NCBI GenBank assembly: GCA_039519185.1 | Contig: CM076846.1 | Span: 228,909,363 to 228,973,362, forward strand | Origin: Astragalus membranaceus | Lineage: Eukaryota > Streptophyta > Magnoliopsida > Fabales > Fabaceae | Direction: 5' to 3' | DNA length: 64,000 nt | Part shown: in pieces, positions 10,281-20,950 of the stretch | How the letters are laid out: the number at the start of each line of letters is the position of its first letter | How positions within the stretch are numbered: position 1 is the stretch's first letter | The notes under the pieces: model-generated | The model's input: the letters and a program-made list of their open reading frames with translations, nothing else | Told to the model about the DNA's origin: nothing | Databases searched by the model: none | Program-made: the position numbers and the translations under genes

Positions 10281-12503
10281 AGGCCTCATAGCCTCCACTT
10301 CTCAACAACCCACTATTACGAATTAGAGCACATTTTGAGAAAAACTCTTCACGCTTTTATTTTTGCTCGTCACGCACCGTTGGTCTGTCTGAGCTGATCT
10401 TTCGCTAAGAGTTAGTCGGGGTTGCATTCTTCAAGTTGTAATATCTGCCTTCATTAGAGGTATTTCTGTCTTTACATTTGTTATTATTTAATTGTTGTGA
10501 TTTGTACTAGGGAGTGGGGTATCTCTCTAGGGTAGCTGTTTGTACTAGGAAGTGGGGTATCTTTTTGGGGCAGCTGATTGTAACAGGGGTGGGGTATCTC
10601 TTGTTATTGTTGTAATAGATTTGAGGGCTCTCCATAGGTGGGGTATCCTAGGAGGAGAGTGCCTGAGTCTGTAAAGGTTTTCCAAGGCACCTGTAAGCCT
10701 TGTTGTTTTGGTTAGTGGAAAATCTCACAAGGGTGTGAGGACTGGACGTAGGTCACTAGGAGGTGACCGAACCAGAATAAATCTCTGCGTGCTTTACTGC
10801 TTTCCTACTTTACTATTATACCGCTTTACTGCCTTATATTCTAATTCCTTCGCTTGCACTTAACTTGCGCGAAAATTGATCTAAGTCATTGAAAAGGGGA
10901 AAAACGTTTTCGAAAGATCTGAAAAGTTTTAAATCTCAATTCACCCCCCTCTTGAGACTGAAGCCACTTGGTAACAATGGGATGCATGGCTGCTGCAAAA
11001 TCTATCCAATGGTTTAAAGACCCTTATTGCAACGCTAATATCTCTTCTGAAGGAAGTATACTTAGGGAGGTATGATTGCTGTAACTTTTTTTTTTGTTTT
11101 CTCATAACTTGTTAGTTTCTTACTCTGTAATATAGGAAAATCCACAAGACCATATATTTATTCTATATTTTGTTCTAGTATTCTAGGGTATAAGGAATGT
11201 CCTGTTTAGCTACAAGGAATATGGACTGTATGACTACCTATTATGTTGGTTTAGAGGAAAACCATTTCAAATGCTGCAAAGAACAAGGGCTCTCCTAGCT
11301 GGCCCCTCATAGCTTTACAATTTCCACTTTTCACTGTATTAGAAACTTGAACTTTGAACTAGATTTAACTAGTATAGTTTATCCAAAGTCCTACTTTCAT
11401 AATTTGTGATGATTAAGATGTTCCTTTTTCGATTTGTCTGGAACATTATGAAGAACTTATTCAATATATGGGACATAAGTTCCAGTGTGGAACTGAAACT
11501 CAAATTCTTATATGGTATGGTTATGGTATCTAAGCCTATTAACGATTTGTTTGGCCACTAGCAGAACCTACATTCTAATCTTAATTAATAAACAACTATG
11601 GTGCTTGTTTTTCTGAATTAATAAAATTTTTACATTACTTTTGAGGTGCAAATGAAAGAACATTCAATATTCAAGGCATCTTATTTTAATGCAGGGGCTG
11701 GTTTTGTAAATTTTATCATAGATCATGCAAAAGTATATTTTGATTTCATCCAAGATAAGAAGGTTAAAGAAGTAAAGAAAAGGCTAAGGAGTAGGTGTCC
11801 CAGTTATCATAGATTATGGCAGTTGTGTGTACAGTAATGTTGTTCATTGTATATAGAACTACAAAGTATCAGTATCACCAAGAAGAGGTACGCGATTCGT
11901 AGAACTCTTTTCAATATCATTATATGCATGTCATAACCAAGGGCCAGTTGATATTAAATGTCTGGTTAATTGATACTTTTCAATTTAGCATCTTACTAAG
12001 GATATATTATTACTGATTTATCTAGAGAGTCCTATAAAATTTGTCAAGTAATTTCCTTAATCATCAAACTGCTAAACTCTTTGTCCTTGTGTGCACAGGT
12101 AAATAAAGTGTTGTATACTGGTGCATTACAAACAAAGCTCTGCTGGTTATAGTAAATGAGGCTTTTGAGATTTGTGGTGAAGTTGACTGTTTTACAATCT
12201 TTTGCTCGTTGGATGTATTTCTTATACATTTTGGTTCTATTGATGTCACTGCACTGGGAAGTACGAGGTGCTCATACAGGTAATGTTATTTACATAGTCC
12301 ATATAATAATAGTATTAAATCCGAGCTCTAACCGAAAACAAGTGGTGAATTGAAAAAATTATCCGGATGCACTTGATTTGCTTGCATTTTATTTGTGAGA
12401 TCGAGTTAGGTCCAATATCTAAGATAGTACCAGAGTCTATCTTTGGCATGTAAAACTGTCCATGCACGAAAGCTGAATCTCTAAGATCAATGTGATTTTG
12501 TAG

Positions 12504-12789
12504 GGCGGTAGAACTAAAAAAGTGGGAGTTGTTGATAGTCAATATGTTGTTCATAAGGGAATACAAACTCTTGGTGGGAGTGGTCAAGGTACAACAAAGG
12601 CAGTAACAAGGTAACTAATATATATATATATATATATATATAATAATTGTTTTATTATATCTATATCATTCAAAAAATTATTACATTATAACTGTTTTTC
12701 ATTCTTATATGCAGAACGATATCATTGGAGAAGATGAAGATGATGTGTTGGAAGATTATCTCGATGAGTTTCAAGATGAAGAACTTTGA
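12504..12789 (+). pseudogene. 3' end of an unidentified spliced gene with an acidic C-terminus
   Basis: Two exon-like blocks: 12504-12610 (after TTTTGTAG, ending ACAAG before GTAACT) and 12715-12789 (after the acceptor TATATGCAG). The second is open for 24 codons ending in a strongly acidic tail (GEDEDDVLEDYLDEFQDEEL, stop at 12787). The frame of the first block (GGRTKKVGVVDS..) does not join cleanly to the acidic frame with the obvious donor, so the exon model is uncertain. A TA microsatellite (12617-12643) lies in the intron. It sits ~400 bp upstream of a CACTA terminus and may be that element's gene. Confidence 0.35.
12617..12643. repeat. (AT)n microsatellite
   Basis: About 13 uninterrupted AT dinucleotides. 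Confidence 0.95.
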
Positions 12790-13189
12790 TTCCCTATATA
12801 TTCATCTTGGATTTGTTTTTTATTATAAGTTCTTCCTTTAGGATTGGAATTGATTAAACTACGATGTCAGTTTGTTTATGATTATGGATTCGAATTGGTG
12901 TTTGAACTAGTTTGATTGTTAAAAAATTTTATACATTATATATTTTGCACTTAATCCATTTATTTTAATTTACCAATTATATCATTAAAATTTAAAGCTA
13001 ACTGTGTTGAATATATAATCAAATTTTAGTTTTATTTGTATGTTTATGGATTATATATAATGTTAAGGCAAAGATGTTTGTTTAATGTAATAGTATTTTT
13101 AATAATTTTATGAAATGAAAATAAAATTAAGAGTAGAGTTGCAAAATATTTTTGGTACTTTTAGCTACAAAGTTACATGTTAAAATTGT

Positions 13190-13536
13190 TCCTTATATAC
13201 CATGTACAACAGTTAAAAATTGTTGTCTATATAAAAGACAACAGTTATAAAATGTTGTTTTGTTAATGTTTAGGGAACAGTTATGACCTGTACTTAAATG
13301 TAGCAACATTCTCTAAATGTTGCGTTAGGTGTGGACGATAAATGTTGCCTCTTCGTAACCTATAGGCAACATTTTTCGAGAATGTTGCCAGAAAGTGCAA
13401 AAAAATGTTGCCATAGACAATAGGTAACACTGGCTTAGTCTACACCTGAAAAATGTTGTCTATACTTTCGGGCAACATTTTTTATAGTTCTGGCAACAAT
13501 TTTTAAATGTTGTTAAAGACCAAAAATGTTGTAGTA
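13190..13536. mobile_element. CACTA (En/Spm)-like terminus with subterminal repeats
   Basis: A dense set of direct and inverted copies of a short word, AAATGTTG and its complement CAACATTT, at least a dozen times in 350 bp, ending CCAAAAATGTTGTAGTA. Plant CACTA elements end ...TTGTAGTG with such subterminal arrays, which bind the transposase. The last base here is A rather than G, so the terminus is mutated or one base off. No left terminus was found in the window. Confidence 0.6.
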
Positions 13537-14293
13537 TAAGTTCCTGCGCATGAATTGATGAATGCTTTTGCAGTGAAATTGCATCAAAATGGTTGGATTA
13601 TATTTAATGAAATTTCTGGAATTGATTGAACCTGTTTTATGCTATTAACCACTGTTGCACTATTCTGTGGTTAGTGGCCACTAACCACAGTTATGCATAT
13701 CTGTGGTTAGTGGCCACTAACCATTAGGGTACTAATTTGTGGTTATTGCCACTTACCACAAATGTGCATAACATTGGTAAGGATTATAATTTAGTCTTAA
13801 TTAATTATAATATTCTAATGTACTATTCTAATGAAGAAATTGAATTTCTAATGAAGACGTTGAGATTTATGCTACTAACCACTGTTGCACTATTCTGTGG
13901 TTAGTGGCCACTAACCACAATTATGCATATCTGTAGTTAGTGGCCACTAACCATTGGGGCACTAGTTTGTGGTTAGTGGCCACTAACCACAGATATGCAC
14001 AACGATGCACAACACTGGTTAGTGGCCACTAACCGCAGATTAGTACAATTGTGGTTAATACTTTCTAGATGGCACAGATTTCCATAACGATTACTTGTCA
14101 CTAACAATATAGCTTCTCAATAACTATTACTTCAGATTTCACGATTAATTCATTTTGATGCAATCACATTTCACGTTTACTCCATGTTGTGATTCTGTTA
14201 ATGTGTTGGTCTCAGTTTTAACCATTTTAATACTAATCTGTGGTTAGTGGCCACTAACCATTGGGGCACTAGTTTGTGGTTAGTGGCCACAGA
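13537..14293. repeat. Array of 24-bp perfect palindromes (TGTGGTTAGTGG + its complement)
   Basis: The 12-bp arm TGTGGTTAGTGG followed by its exact reverse complement occurs at 13666, 13896 and 13968, with slightly degraded copies at 13702, 13738, 13932, 14016 and 14239, and a copy cut short at 14275-14293. A ~230-bp block holding two palindromes is itself duplicated (13641-13743 and 13871-13973). Outer arms resemble each other in inverted orientation (TTGCATCAAAATG at 13582 versus CATTTTGATGCAA at 14151), suggesting a small inverted-repeat DNA element. The right side is cut by retrotransposon B. No ORF. Confidence 0.8.
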
Positions 14294-17120
14294 TGATATT
14301 TGTAGGGATTCCATGTAACTTCACAATGTTCTTGAGATATTCATCTGCTAACCTAGCAACCTTGTGAGTCGAACTCACTGGAATAAAATGAGCGGACTTG
14401 GTCAGGCGATCCACCACTACCCAAATAGAATCATTTCCGGCTTGGGACCGTGGCAATCCCATGACAAAATCCATAGATATGCTTTCCCATTTCCATTCAG
14501 GTACATTCAACAGTTGTAACTGGCCACCTGGCTTCTGGTGCTCTATCTTAACCTTTTGACAAGTCAAGCATCGAGACACGAACTCTGCAATATCCACTTT
14601 CATACCCGGCCACCAGTACAATTGCTTCAAATCTCGATACATCTTGGTAGACCCAGGATGTATTGAGAACTGACTCTTATGAGCCTCCTCTAAAACTTGC
14701 CTCTTCACATCCTCATCATTCGGCACACAGATTCTGCCATCAAAACAAATTACACCATCACCGTCTTCTGTGTAACTCGACAATCTCTTCTACGCTTGCA
14801 GTTCTACATCACCTTCTTGGGCTGAGCGAATTAGATCTCTCAAGGGACTTGAAATCCGAATGTGACTCGACACCAACCTGTTCCTTCTTGATTTTACTCT
14901 CAAATTAAGGTCTCTGAATGATTCCAACAAGGACATCTCGTGCATCATTAACTCTGTAGTATGGATAGACTTCCTGCTTAAAGCATCGGCCACAACATTA
15001 GCCTTACCAGGATGGTACTTCAATTCAAAATCGTAATCCTTCAGGAATTCTACCCATCTCCTCTGTCTGTTGTTCAGCTCCTTTTGGTCAAACAAATACT
15101 TAAGACTCTTGTGGTCACTAAAGACTTCGAAACGAGATCCATACAGGTAATGTCTCCAAAGCTTCAGGGCAAACACAATTGCCGCCAATTCTAAATCATG
15201 AGTTGGGTAATTCTCTTCATGCGGTTTCAACTGTCTGGAGGCATAAGCAACTACTTGTTGATTCTGCATCAGGACACATCCCAAACCCTTACCAGAGGCG
15301 TCGCAATAGATTTGGAATCCTACGGACGGATCCGGAAGAATAAGGACTGGTGCAGAAGTTAAACGATTCTTCAATTCCGCAAAACAATTATCACAGTCTG
15401 AGTCCCAAACAAACGGCTGACCCTTGCGAGTTAACCGCGTGAGTGGAAGAACCAGCTGGGAAAATCCTTGAATGAATCTTCGATAATACCCAGCTAATCC
15501 CAAGAAACTTCTTACTTCAGTAACTGTAGACGGCTGCTCCCAGTCTACCACAGCTTCGATCTTACTGGGATCCACTGCAACACCTGTCCTAGATATTACA
15601 TGGCCCAGAAACTTAACTTCTGGCATCCAAAAATCACATTTGGACGGCTTAGCATACAACTTCTTCTCTTGGAGTACGTTCAGAACAATTCGGAGATGTT
15701 GCACATGCTCCTCAATCGTCTTAGAGAACACCAAGATATCATCAATGAACACTATCACAAACTGATCCAGATAGGGATTAAAAATCCGATTCATATAATC
15801 CATGAACACGGCTGGAGCATTGGTCAAACCGAAGGGCATCACTACGAATTCATAGTGTCCATACCTCGTACGGAAAGCGGTCTTCGGGACGTCCAAAGCT
15901 CGAACCCTGATTTGGTGATAGCCGGACCTTAAATCAATCTTTGAAAATACAGAAGCTCCCCTCAACTGATCTAGCAAATCATCAATTCTCGGTAGAGGGT
16001 ACTTGTTCTTGACAGTCACCTTATTCAACTGACGATAATTAATACACAATCTCATACTTCCGTCCTTCTTCTTGACGAGCAACACTGGAGCACCCCATGG
16101 TGAGGCACTCGGCCGGATGAACCGTTTGGAAATTAGTTCCTCCAGTTGAACTTTCAATTCCCTCAACTCTAATGGTGACATTCTATACGGGGCTATAGAA
16201 ATAGGTCCAGTGCCTGGAACCAACTCTATAGAAAATTCCACCTCACGATCCGGAGGAAATGAAGGAACTTCATCGGGAAACACATCAAGAAATTCATTAA
16301 CAACTTGCACAGAAGATAAATCCTGACCTGTCTCAGTGGATGCAGACAGCATCATGACATAAGCTTCTGCGCCTTGGAACAGATAGTTACTGGCTGAAGT
16401 GAAAGAAATAACAGCTTCAGAATTGGGCGGTTGTAGCTCCACTGATTCGGAGGCGAAACCGATAGTTCGATGGAAGCAATCTATAGTCACATGGTTGGCC
16501 GTCATCCAACTCATGCCTAGGACGACTTCCATGCCCTTCATTGGTAAACAAATGAAGTCTACTACAAAATTCCTGTCTCTAATGGATAGAAGACAATTTC
16601 CACATATTGCTTGGGTCTGAACACTACCTTCAGCAGCAGTCTTAATGGAGATTGGTTGAGGCAAGGGAGTTAAAGCCAATCCCAACCGATCGACACAAAT
16701 TTGAGATATAAAACAATGGGTCGCACCTGAATCATATAAAATACTGACGGAGTTATTAAAAAGAGATCCCGTACCCCTTAGTAGATTATCTGACGGTGTG
16801 ACCTTCTGGGCGTCCAAGGTGTAAACCCTCCCATGAGTTGTAGTAGCAGCAGGGTTACCTCCTTGACTCTTCTCCTTCTCTGGGCAATCCCGTGCATAAT
16901 GACCTTCCTTCTTGCAGAAATAACACTGGTTGGATCCCATCTGGCATTTACCCTGATGATACTTTCCACAGTTGGAACAAGTACTGAACCTTGAGGAGTT
17001 CGACGACTGAACCTGCTTCCCCTTGTTGGAGTTGTGCTTGGAACCCGTGTGATTGTTGGATGATCCAACATTCTTCTTATTCTGATGGAATACTTTCCTG
17101 CTTGCATATAACCTCTTCAG
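14291..17120 (-). pseudogene. Element B gag C-terminus, protease, RT, RNase H, truncated integrase
   Basis: Open from the insertion junction at 17120 with no stop to 14793, then an in-frame TAG (14790-14792), then open to the junction at 14291. Counting from the Met at 16940: zinc knuckle CYFCKKEGHYARDC at 6-19, protease LYDSGATH at about 69-76, RT about 285-460 with FIDDILVFSK near 398-407, and RNase H about 535-660 (YCDASGKGLG, DHKSLKYLFDQ, NVVADALSR). Downstream of the stop, integrase shows the HPGSTKMYRDL...CLTCQK zinc motif and the first catalytic Asp (SMDFVMGLP), and ends just before the second. The insertion of A did not disturb the reading frame: codons on both sides of the GTCAC duplication are in phase. 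Confidence 0.88.
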
Positions 17121-17125
17121 GTCAC
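17121..17125. repeat. Target-site duplication GTCAC, left copy, of element A
   Basis: GTCAC directly precedes the A LTR (TGATAACC...); the partner copy is at 48457-48461 directly after the A 3' LTR (...CGCACAACA). Confidence 0.95.
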
Positions 17126-17895
17126 TGATAACCTTATTTTATATAGGTTATTTATGCTCCTTGTAACGCCCCAAAAACAATAGATTAATTTATTTGATTA
17201 ATTAAATGAAATTGGGTGGTAGAAATAATAATATAATTATTATTTATTACTTAATAAAATAATTATAGGTGTTACTATATGTGAGCCTTAGTTGGGTTGG
17301 AAATAATTATTTTGAGGGGGGGTGTGTAGCGTTCGGGCTTAAGTGGTGGAAGAAAGCCTGTGATCCAAGCCCAATCATACTTAAGCTAGAAAATTAGGCT
17401 TAGCTCATTTGTGTGCCAAAAGAAAGAAAAAGAATAGAAAGGGAGAGAGAGAGGAGGCTACGGGTTGAGAGAAAAGAAGGGGGGAGCTACGATTTTGAAG
17501 AAAAACAAAGGGAAGAGAAGGCATTTGGTGGAAGCTCAAGCAAGGGAGAAGAAATTGTTGGTGATTTTCTTGGAGGGGTGCCTTGCATTTCGAATTCCTA
17601 AAGGTTAGGGGGTCCTCTTTTTATCTTTAATACCTTATGCGAATTAGTAATGCTTAGGATTAGGTCCTAGGGTGATTTTCTATGAATGATTGGTATATTG
17701 TGATGTTGTGCTATGCTGAATTTTTAATTGTGCAAAGAGATGTTTGATTTGTGTTGAAATTGTACACAATTAGAATGATGCATGCCCATTGTTTGATGCT
17801 ATGATTGAATGAATTTTTTTGTGTGGAAAAAGGTGATGGTTACTGTTCATATGATAAATTGGCATTGGTGATTTAATTTGGTGAATTTTGGTTGA

Positions 17896-18022
17896 GAGGA
17901 ACTCAAAAATTGATGGAGCCTTAGGCGCCCTAGGTGTGTGTGTGTTGCTGGAAATTCTGCCACTGCTGTGTCTGTTGCTGTATCTGGGCGCTGGGTGCCC
18001 TCCTGGGCGCCTGTGCCACTGT
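17896..18022. repeat. 127-bp flanking duplication, left copy
   Basis: GAGGAACTC...GTGCCACTGT is repeated, identically by eye, at 25237-25363 on the other side of element G. In E's 3' LTR the same sequence occurs once and runs straight on (ACTGTGTTGCC). The duplication is therefore part of the G insertion event. Confidence 0.93.
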
Positions 18023-18028
18023 TAAATT

Positions 18029-19273
18029 TGATCAGCGGTCGTACGCGGGTCAAAATATTTGAAAAGGATTAATAATGTAGTACAAGGTGAGAAACCTTGG
18101 TCGTCTCACAAGGATCTCTAATACTAAGATTACCAGAATCAGGAACAAAATTAACAATAAAATAGGGGGTTTGTTTATGAAGAAAACGATTTGTGTTTGA
18201 GGTGTTTAACAATCTTAAAGTGACAATTGATTCACCGGTTTCCGGCTACGCATCTCGGATTTATCATTGGTTCCAAATATTCGTGCAAGACTCGTTCAAG
18301 GTTTCAGTTCTTGATTGATAATAAACTAATCAAGAAAGCGTCAATTAGTTTATACGAATTCGCACCGTTTTAAAGCAAGCGTCAAAACAACGTGTTCAAT
18401 CAATCATGATGGTGAACAAGCGCCACTAAACACAATCAATATCATAACTGAATTCAATCAATCATCTATCAATTCCTACTCGAATTAAATAAAACAAGCG
18501 ATTAAATAACCCGAATAGTTAAGAGTTGCGAAAAACAGATTCACATATAAACAAGCGTCATATATAAACGATTCGCGTATTGCAAATAAGCGTAATCTGG
18601 GTAATTAAGCATCACACAAAGACGAAAATTTGCAAACAAAGAATTCAAATGTGGAATTGATAGAGAAGAAAGAACTGAAAACTAAAAACGAAATAAACGA
18701 ATTAACATTAGACACCGAACCTCAAAATCCGCAGACGACAGCCTTTCACAGATGAATCAATTTAGGAATTTAGGCTTCCATGGAGGCTAGAGCACAAAAG
18801 TTTTGTAAAGTATATGATAATGCGTAAGATAGATAAAACGGCTGCTGACCAGCCAAATCTATAAGACTAAACCGAAATACCTAATCACTAAATGGGCTAT
18901 TGGATAAAAGCCCGTTAACAAATTAATATTCGGTCCAAAACCCGTTTTACACAGTACTGCTTCGATAATTCGCAGTTTTCACCTTCAAGACTTCAAAACT
19001 GGGTTTCGAGCTCAACAGAAGAATTGTAGCTCTGTTCCTTAGCTTTCCAACGCATGCTTGCACGCCTCAATCGGATAACCACAGACAAAGTTATGACCTT
19101 CAGAGTAGATAGGGGTCAATATGCAATAAAACAAGAATTAATCGTGAAATTACTATATTGCTCAAATAAGACCCAAAATCTAGAAACGCGCTAAGACTTA
19201 AATATTAGACACTGAACACAATCAAAAATACCAAATGCAAAGCTATAAAGAGTGCATTAAAATGCACTGATCA
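18029..19273 (-). repeat. 3' LTR of element G
   Basis: On the - strand it starts TGATCAGTGCATTTTAATGC after the polypurine tract and ends ...CGACCGCTGATCA. Same length (1245 bp) as the 5' LTR. The six bases outside it (18023-18028, TAAATT) belong neither to the LTR nor to the E target; see findings. Confidence 0.93.
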
Positions 19274-19550
19274 AATTCCCCCACACTTAAGTATTTGCAC
19301 TCCGGGCAAAACAAACACAAAACAAGACACGAAAACAATGCATGAGTTTCCAATGAACCCAAAGAATGCAAAGTCATAAGAGAAATACTTTTCCTAGGCT
19401 TCAAGGAGAACGACAATCAAAGACTGCACTTAATTACATTCAAGGCAAACAAGATGATAGAGCACTAGAGAGTGAATCATAAGTGATGAGTCCTCACAGG
19501 ATATGTATATGTAATGCTCTCAATCACTCAAGTGTCTAGGCTTGTGTTTA

Positions 19551-19603
<53 letters not shown>

Positions 19604-20950
19604 AGCACATCAATGAAAGTTAGCACTACCATATGCTTGACAAGCTTCTGACATCCACACTTAAGAACACATGCACATAAGATCAGAATGTCTTTATAAG
19701 GGTTGTAATGGGGCCAAGGTCAAGGTGGGATAATCCTAAGGGGGAACTAAACTAAAAAGAATCAAAGAGGATAAAGAAGCAATGAAAATCAATTGTAAAG
19801 TGAGCATGAGAGGGTCCAACTTCAACAAAGTATGATGAATTTCTCTATTTTGATATACTTCTCCACATAACTCTCTCTACACACTTTCATTCTTCTTGAA
19901 ACAAAAATTAAAAGAAATACACACACTTTTTTTTTTCATTCTTTTTTTTTCTTCTCTTTTTTTTCTTTTTGGGGAATATTTTTCTATACAAATGTACTTG
20001 CCAAACTTTCTATTGAGAACCCAAGAACAAACCCAAGTGAGAACCACAATTGCACAATTTGGACACCCCCACACTTACGGATTTAACAATTCTCAATTCA
20101 AAGCTCCTTCACCCTCTAAGATTGGGTAATAACATTGTTTTTCACTTTGGGCTTGTAATGAGCTATAAAACAAAGAATGGGATAAAAAGGCTCAAAGGGG
20201 CTTTCACAAAGGGATAAATTTAGGGTAGGCTTATTTGGCTAGTGGCTAAAAAAACAGAATTGCCTAGATCATTTCAAACATGCATGTGAACAAGTGTTTC
20301 AACAAGAATCAAGTCAAGTTCTAGAGTAACTAACAAACATGAGTGAGTCACACACAAGAAAGAAGAGAATGACAAAATGTAGTCCATCTAATAAAAGGCT
20401 TAATTCTCACCAGGGACAATGACTATCACAGATGATGCAAAATTTAGTGCTCACATCGAACTTATTATACCAAGAGCAACAAGGAATCAATCAAGTCATG
20501 TCAAAACACCTATGGTCCTAGAATAGTAAAATCACTCACAACTTGTACAAACCAATAACTCATGGAAAAACATGCTAAAATAACAATTTTTTGTTTTTTT
20601 TTCTTTGAAGGTAAACAGAAAAAAAAAATGACAAACTACTAAGCTACTAAAAGACAAACTACTAAGCTACTAAAAGACACCCCCCACACTTAAATCAGAC
20701 ATTGTCCTCAATGAAAACAACAAACATAAAATAAGAGTAAGGAGGAGGGACTCCCTGGTCAAACTTCAGTGTGGGTGGGATGTTCCAATGAGAGTTCTCT
20801 TATGGTTGCATCTTCAGTTGCGGAACTCTCATGGAATAACTTGAGGCGCTTTCCATCGACTTTGAAAACTTTGTTTGTCGCCTCACTTTTTATTTCCACT
20901 ACACCATGAGGAAAAATGTTAGTAATAACAAAAGGACCAATCCACTTGGA
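19274..20950 (-). other. 3' untranslated region of element G
   Basis: No credible ORF. On the - strand it holds an internal hairpin plus G-tract (hairpin CATTGAGGACAATG at 20700-20713, G-tract at 20681-20686), long A/T homopolymers around 19925-19970 and 20585-20630, a 48-bp AT microsatellite (19555-19602) and the terminal polypurine tract at 19274-19286. Confidence 0.75.
19555..19602. repeat. (TA)n microsatellite in element G
   Basis: About 23 uninterrupted TA dinucleotides followed by ATAA. Confidence 0.95.

Larger units (their letters stand above)
9505..10976 (+). repeat. 3' LTR of the SIRE-like copia element (~1.47 kb)
   Basis: Begins TGTAGATATCTTGTG directly after the polypurine tract and ends ...TCAATTCACCCCCCTCTTG...GGTAACA, the usual SIRE-type LTR tail. 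It contains the AATCGATT array (9860-10231), a TATA box at 10271, and three GTGGGGTATCT-type words between 10510 and 10650. The following bases TTGGTAACAATGG faintly resemble an initiator-Met primer site, so a 5' LTR cannot be fully excluded, but the upstream tail argues for the 3' LTR. Confidence 0.68.
10977..13189. other. Unidentified, intron-like remnant sequence
   Basis: AT-rich stretch with short coding-like islands separated by intron-like AT-rich DNA. One island at 10978-11071 reads from ATG to a GAG|GTATGA junction that could be a donor; another (11652-11837) encodes a 62-residue ORF. No family is recognised. The 3'-most island is listed separately. It may be the remains of the CACTA element that ends at 13536 or of a captured gene; the sequence does not decide. 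Confidence 0.35.

Noticed and set aside
13660..14293. CRISPR-like array
   Set aside because: Repeats are palindromes with unequal gaps in a plant chromosome; no spacers or cas genes.
16778..17107. 109-residue Arg/Ser-rich ORF in element B
   Set aside because: Wrong frame of the gag C-terminus; the true frame is in phase with the gag and pol on both sides.
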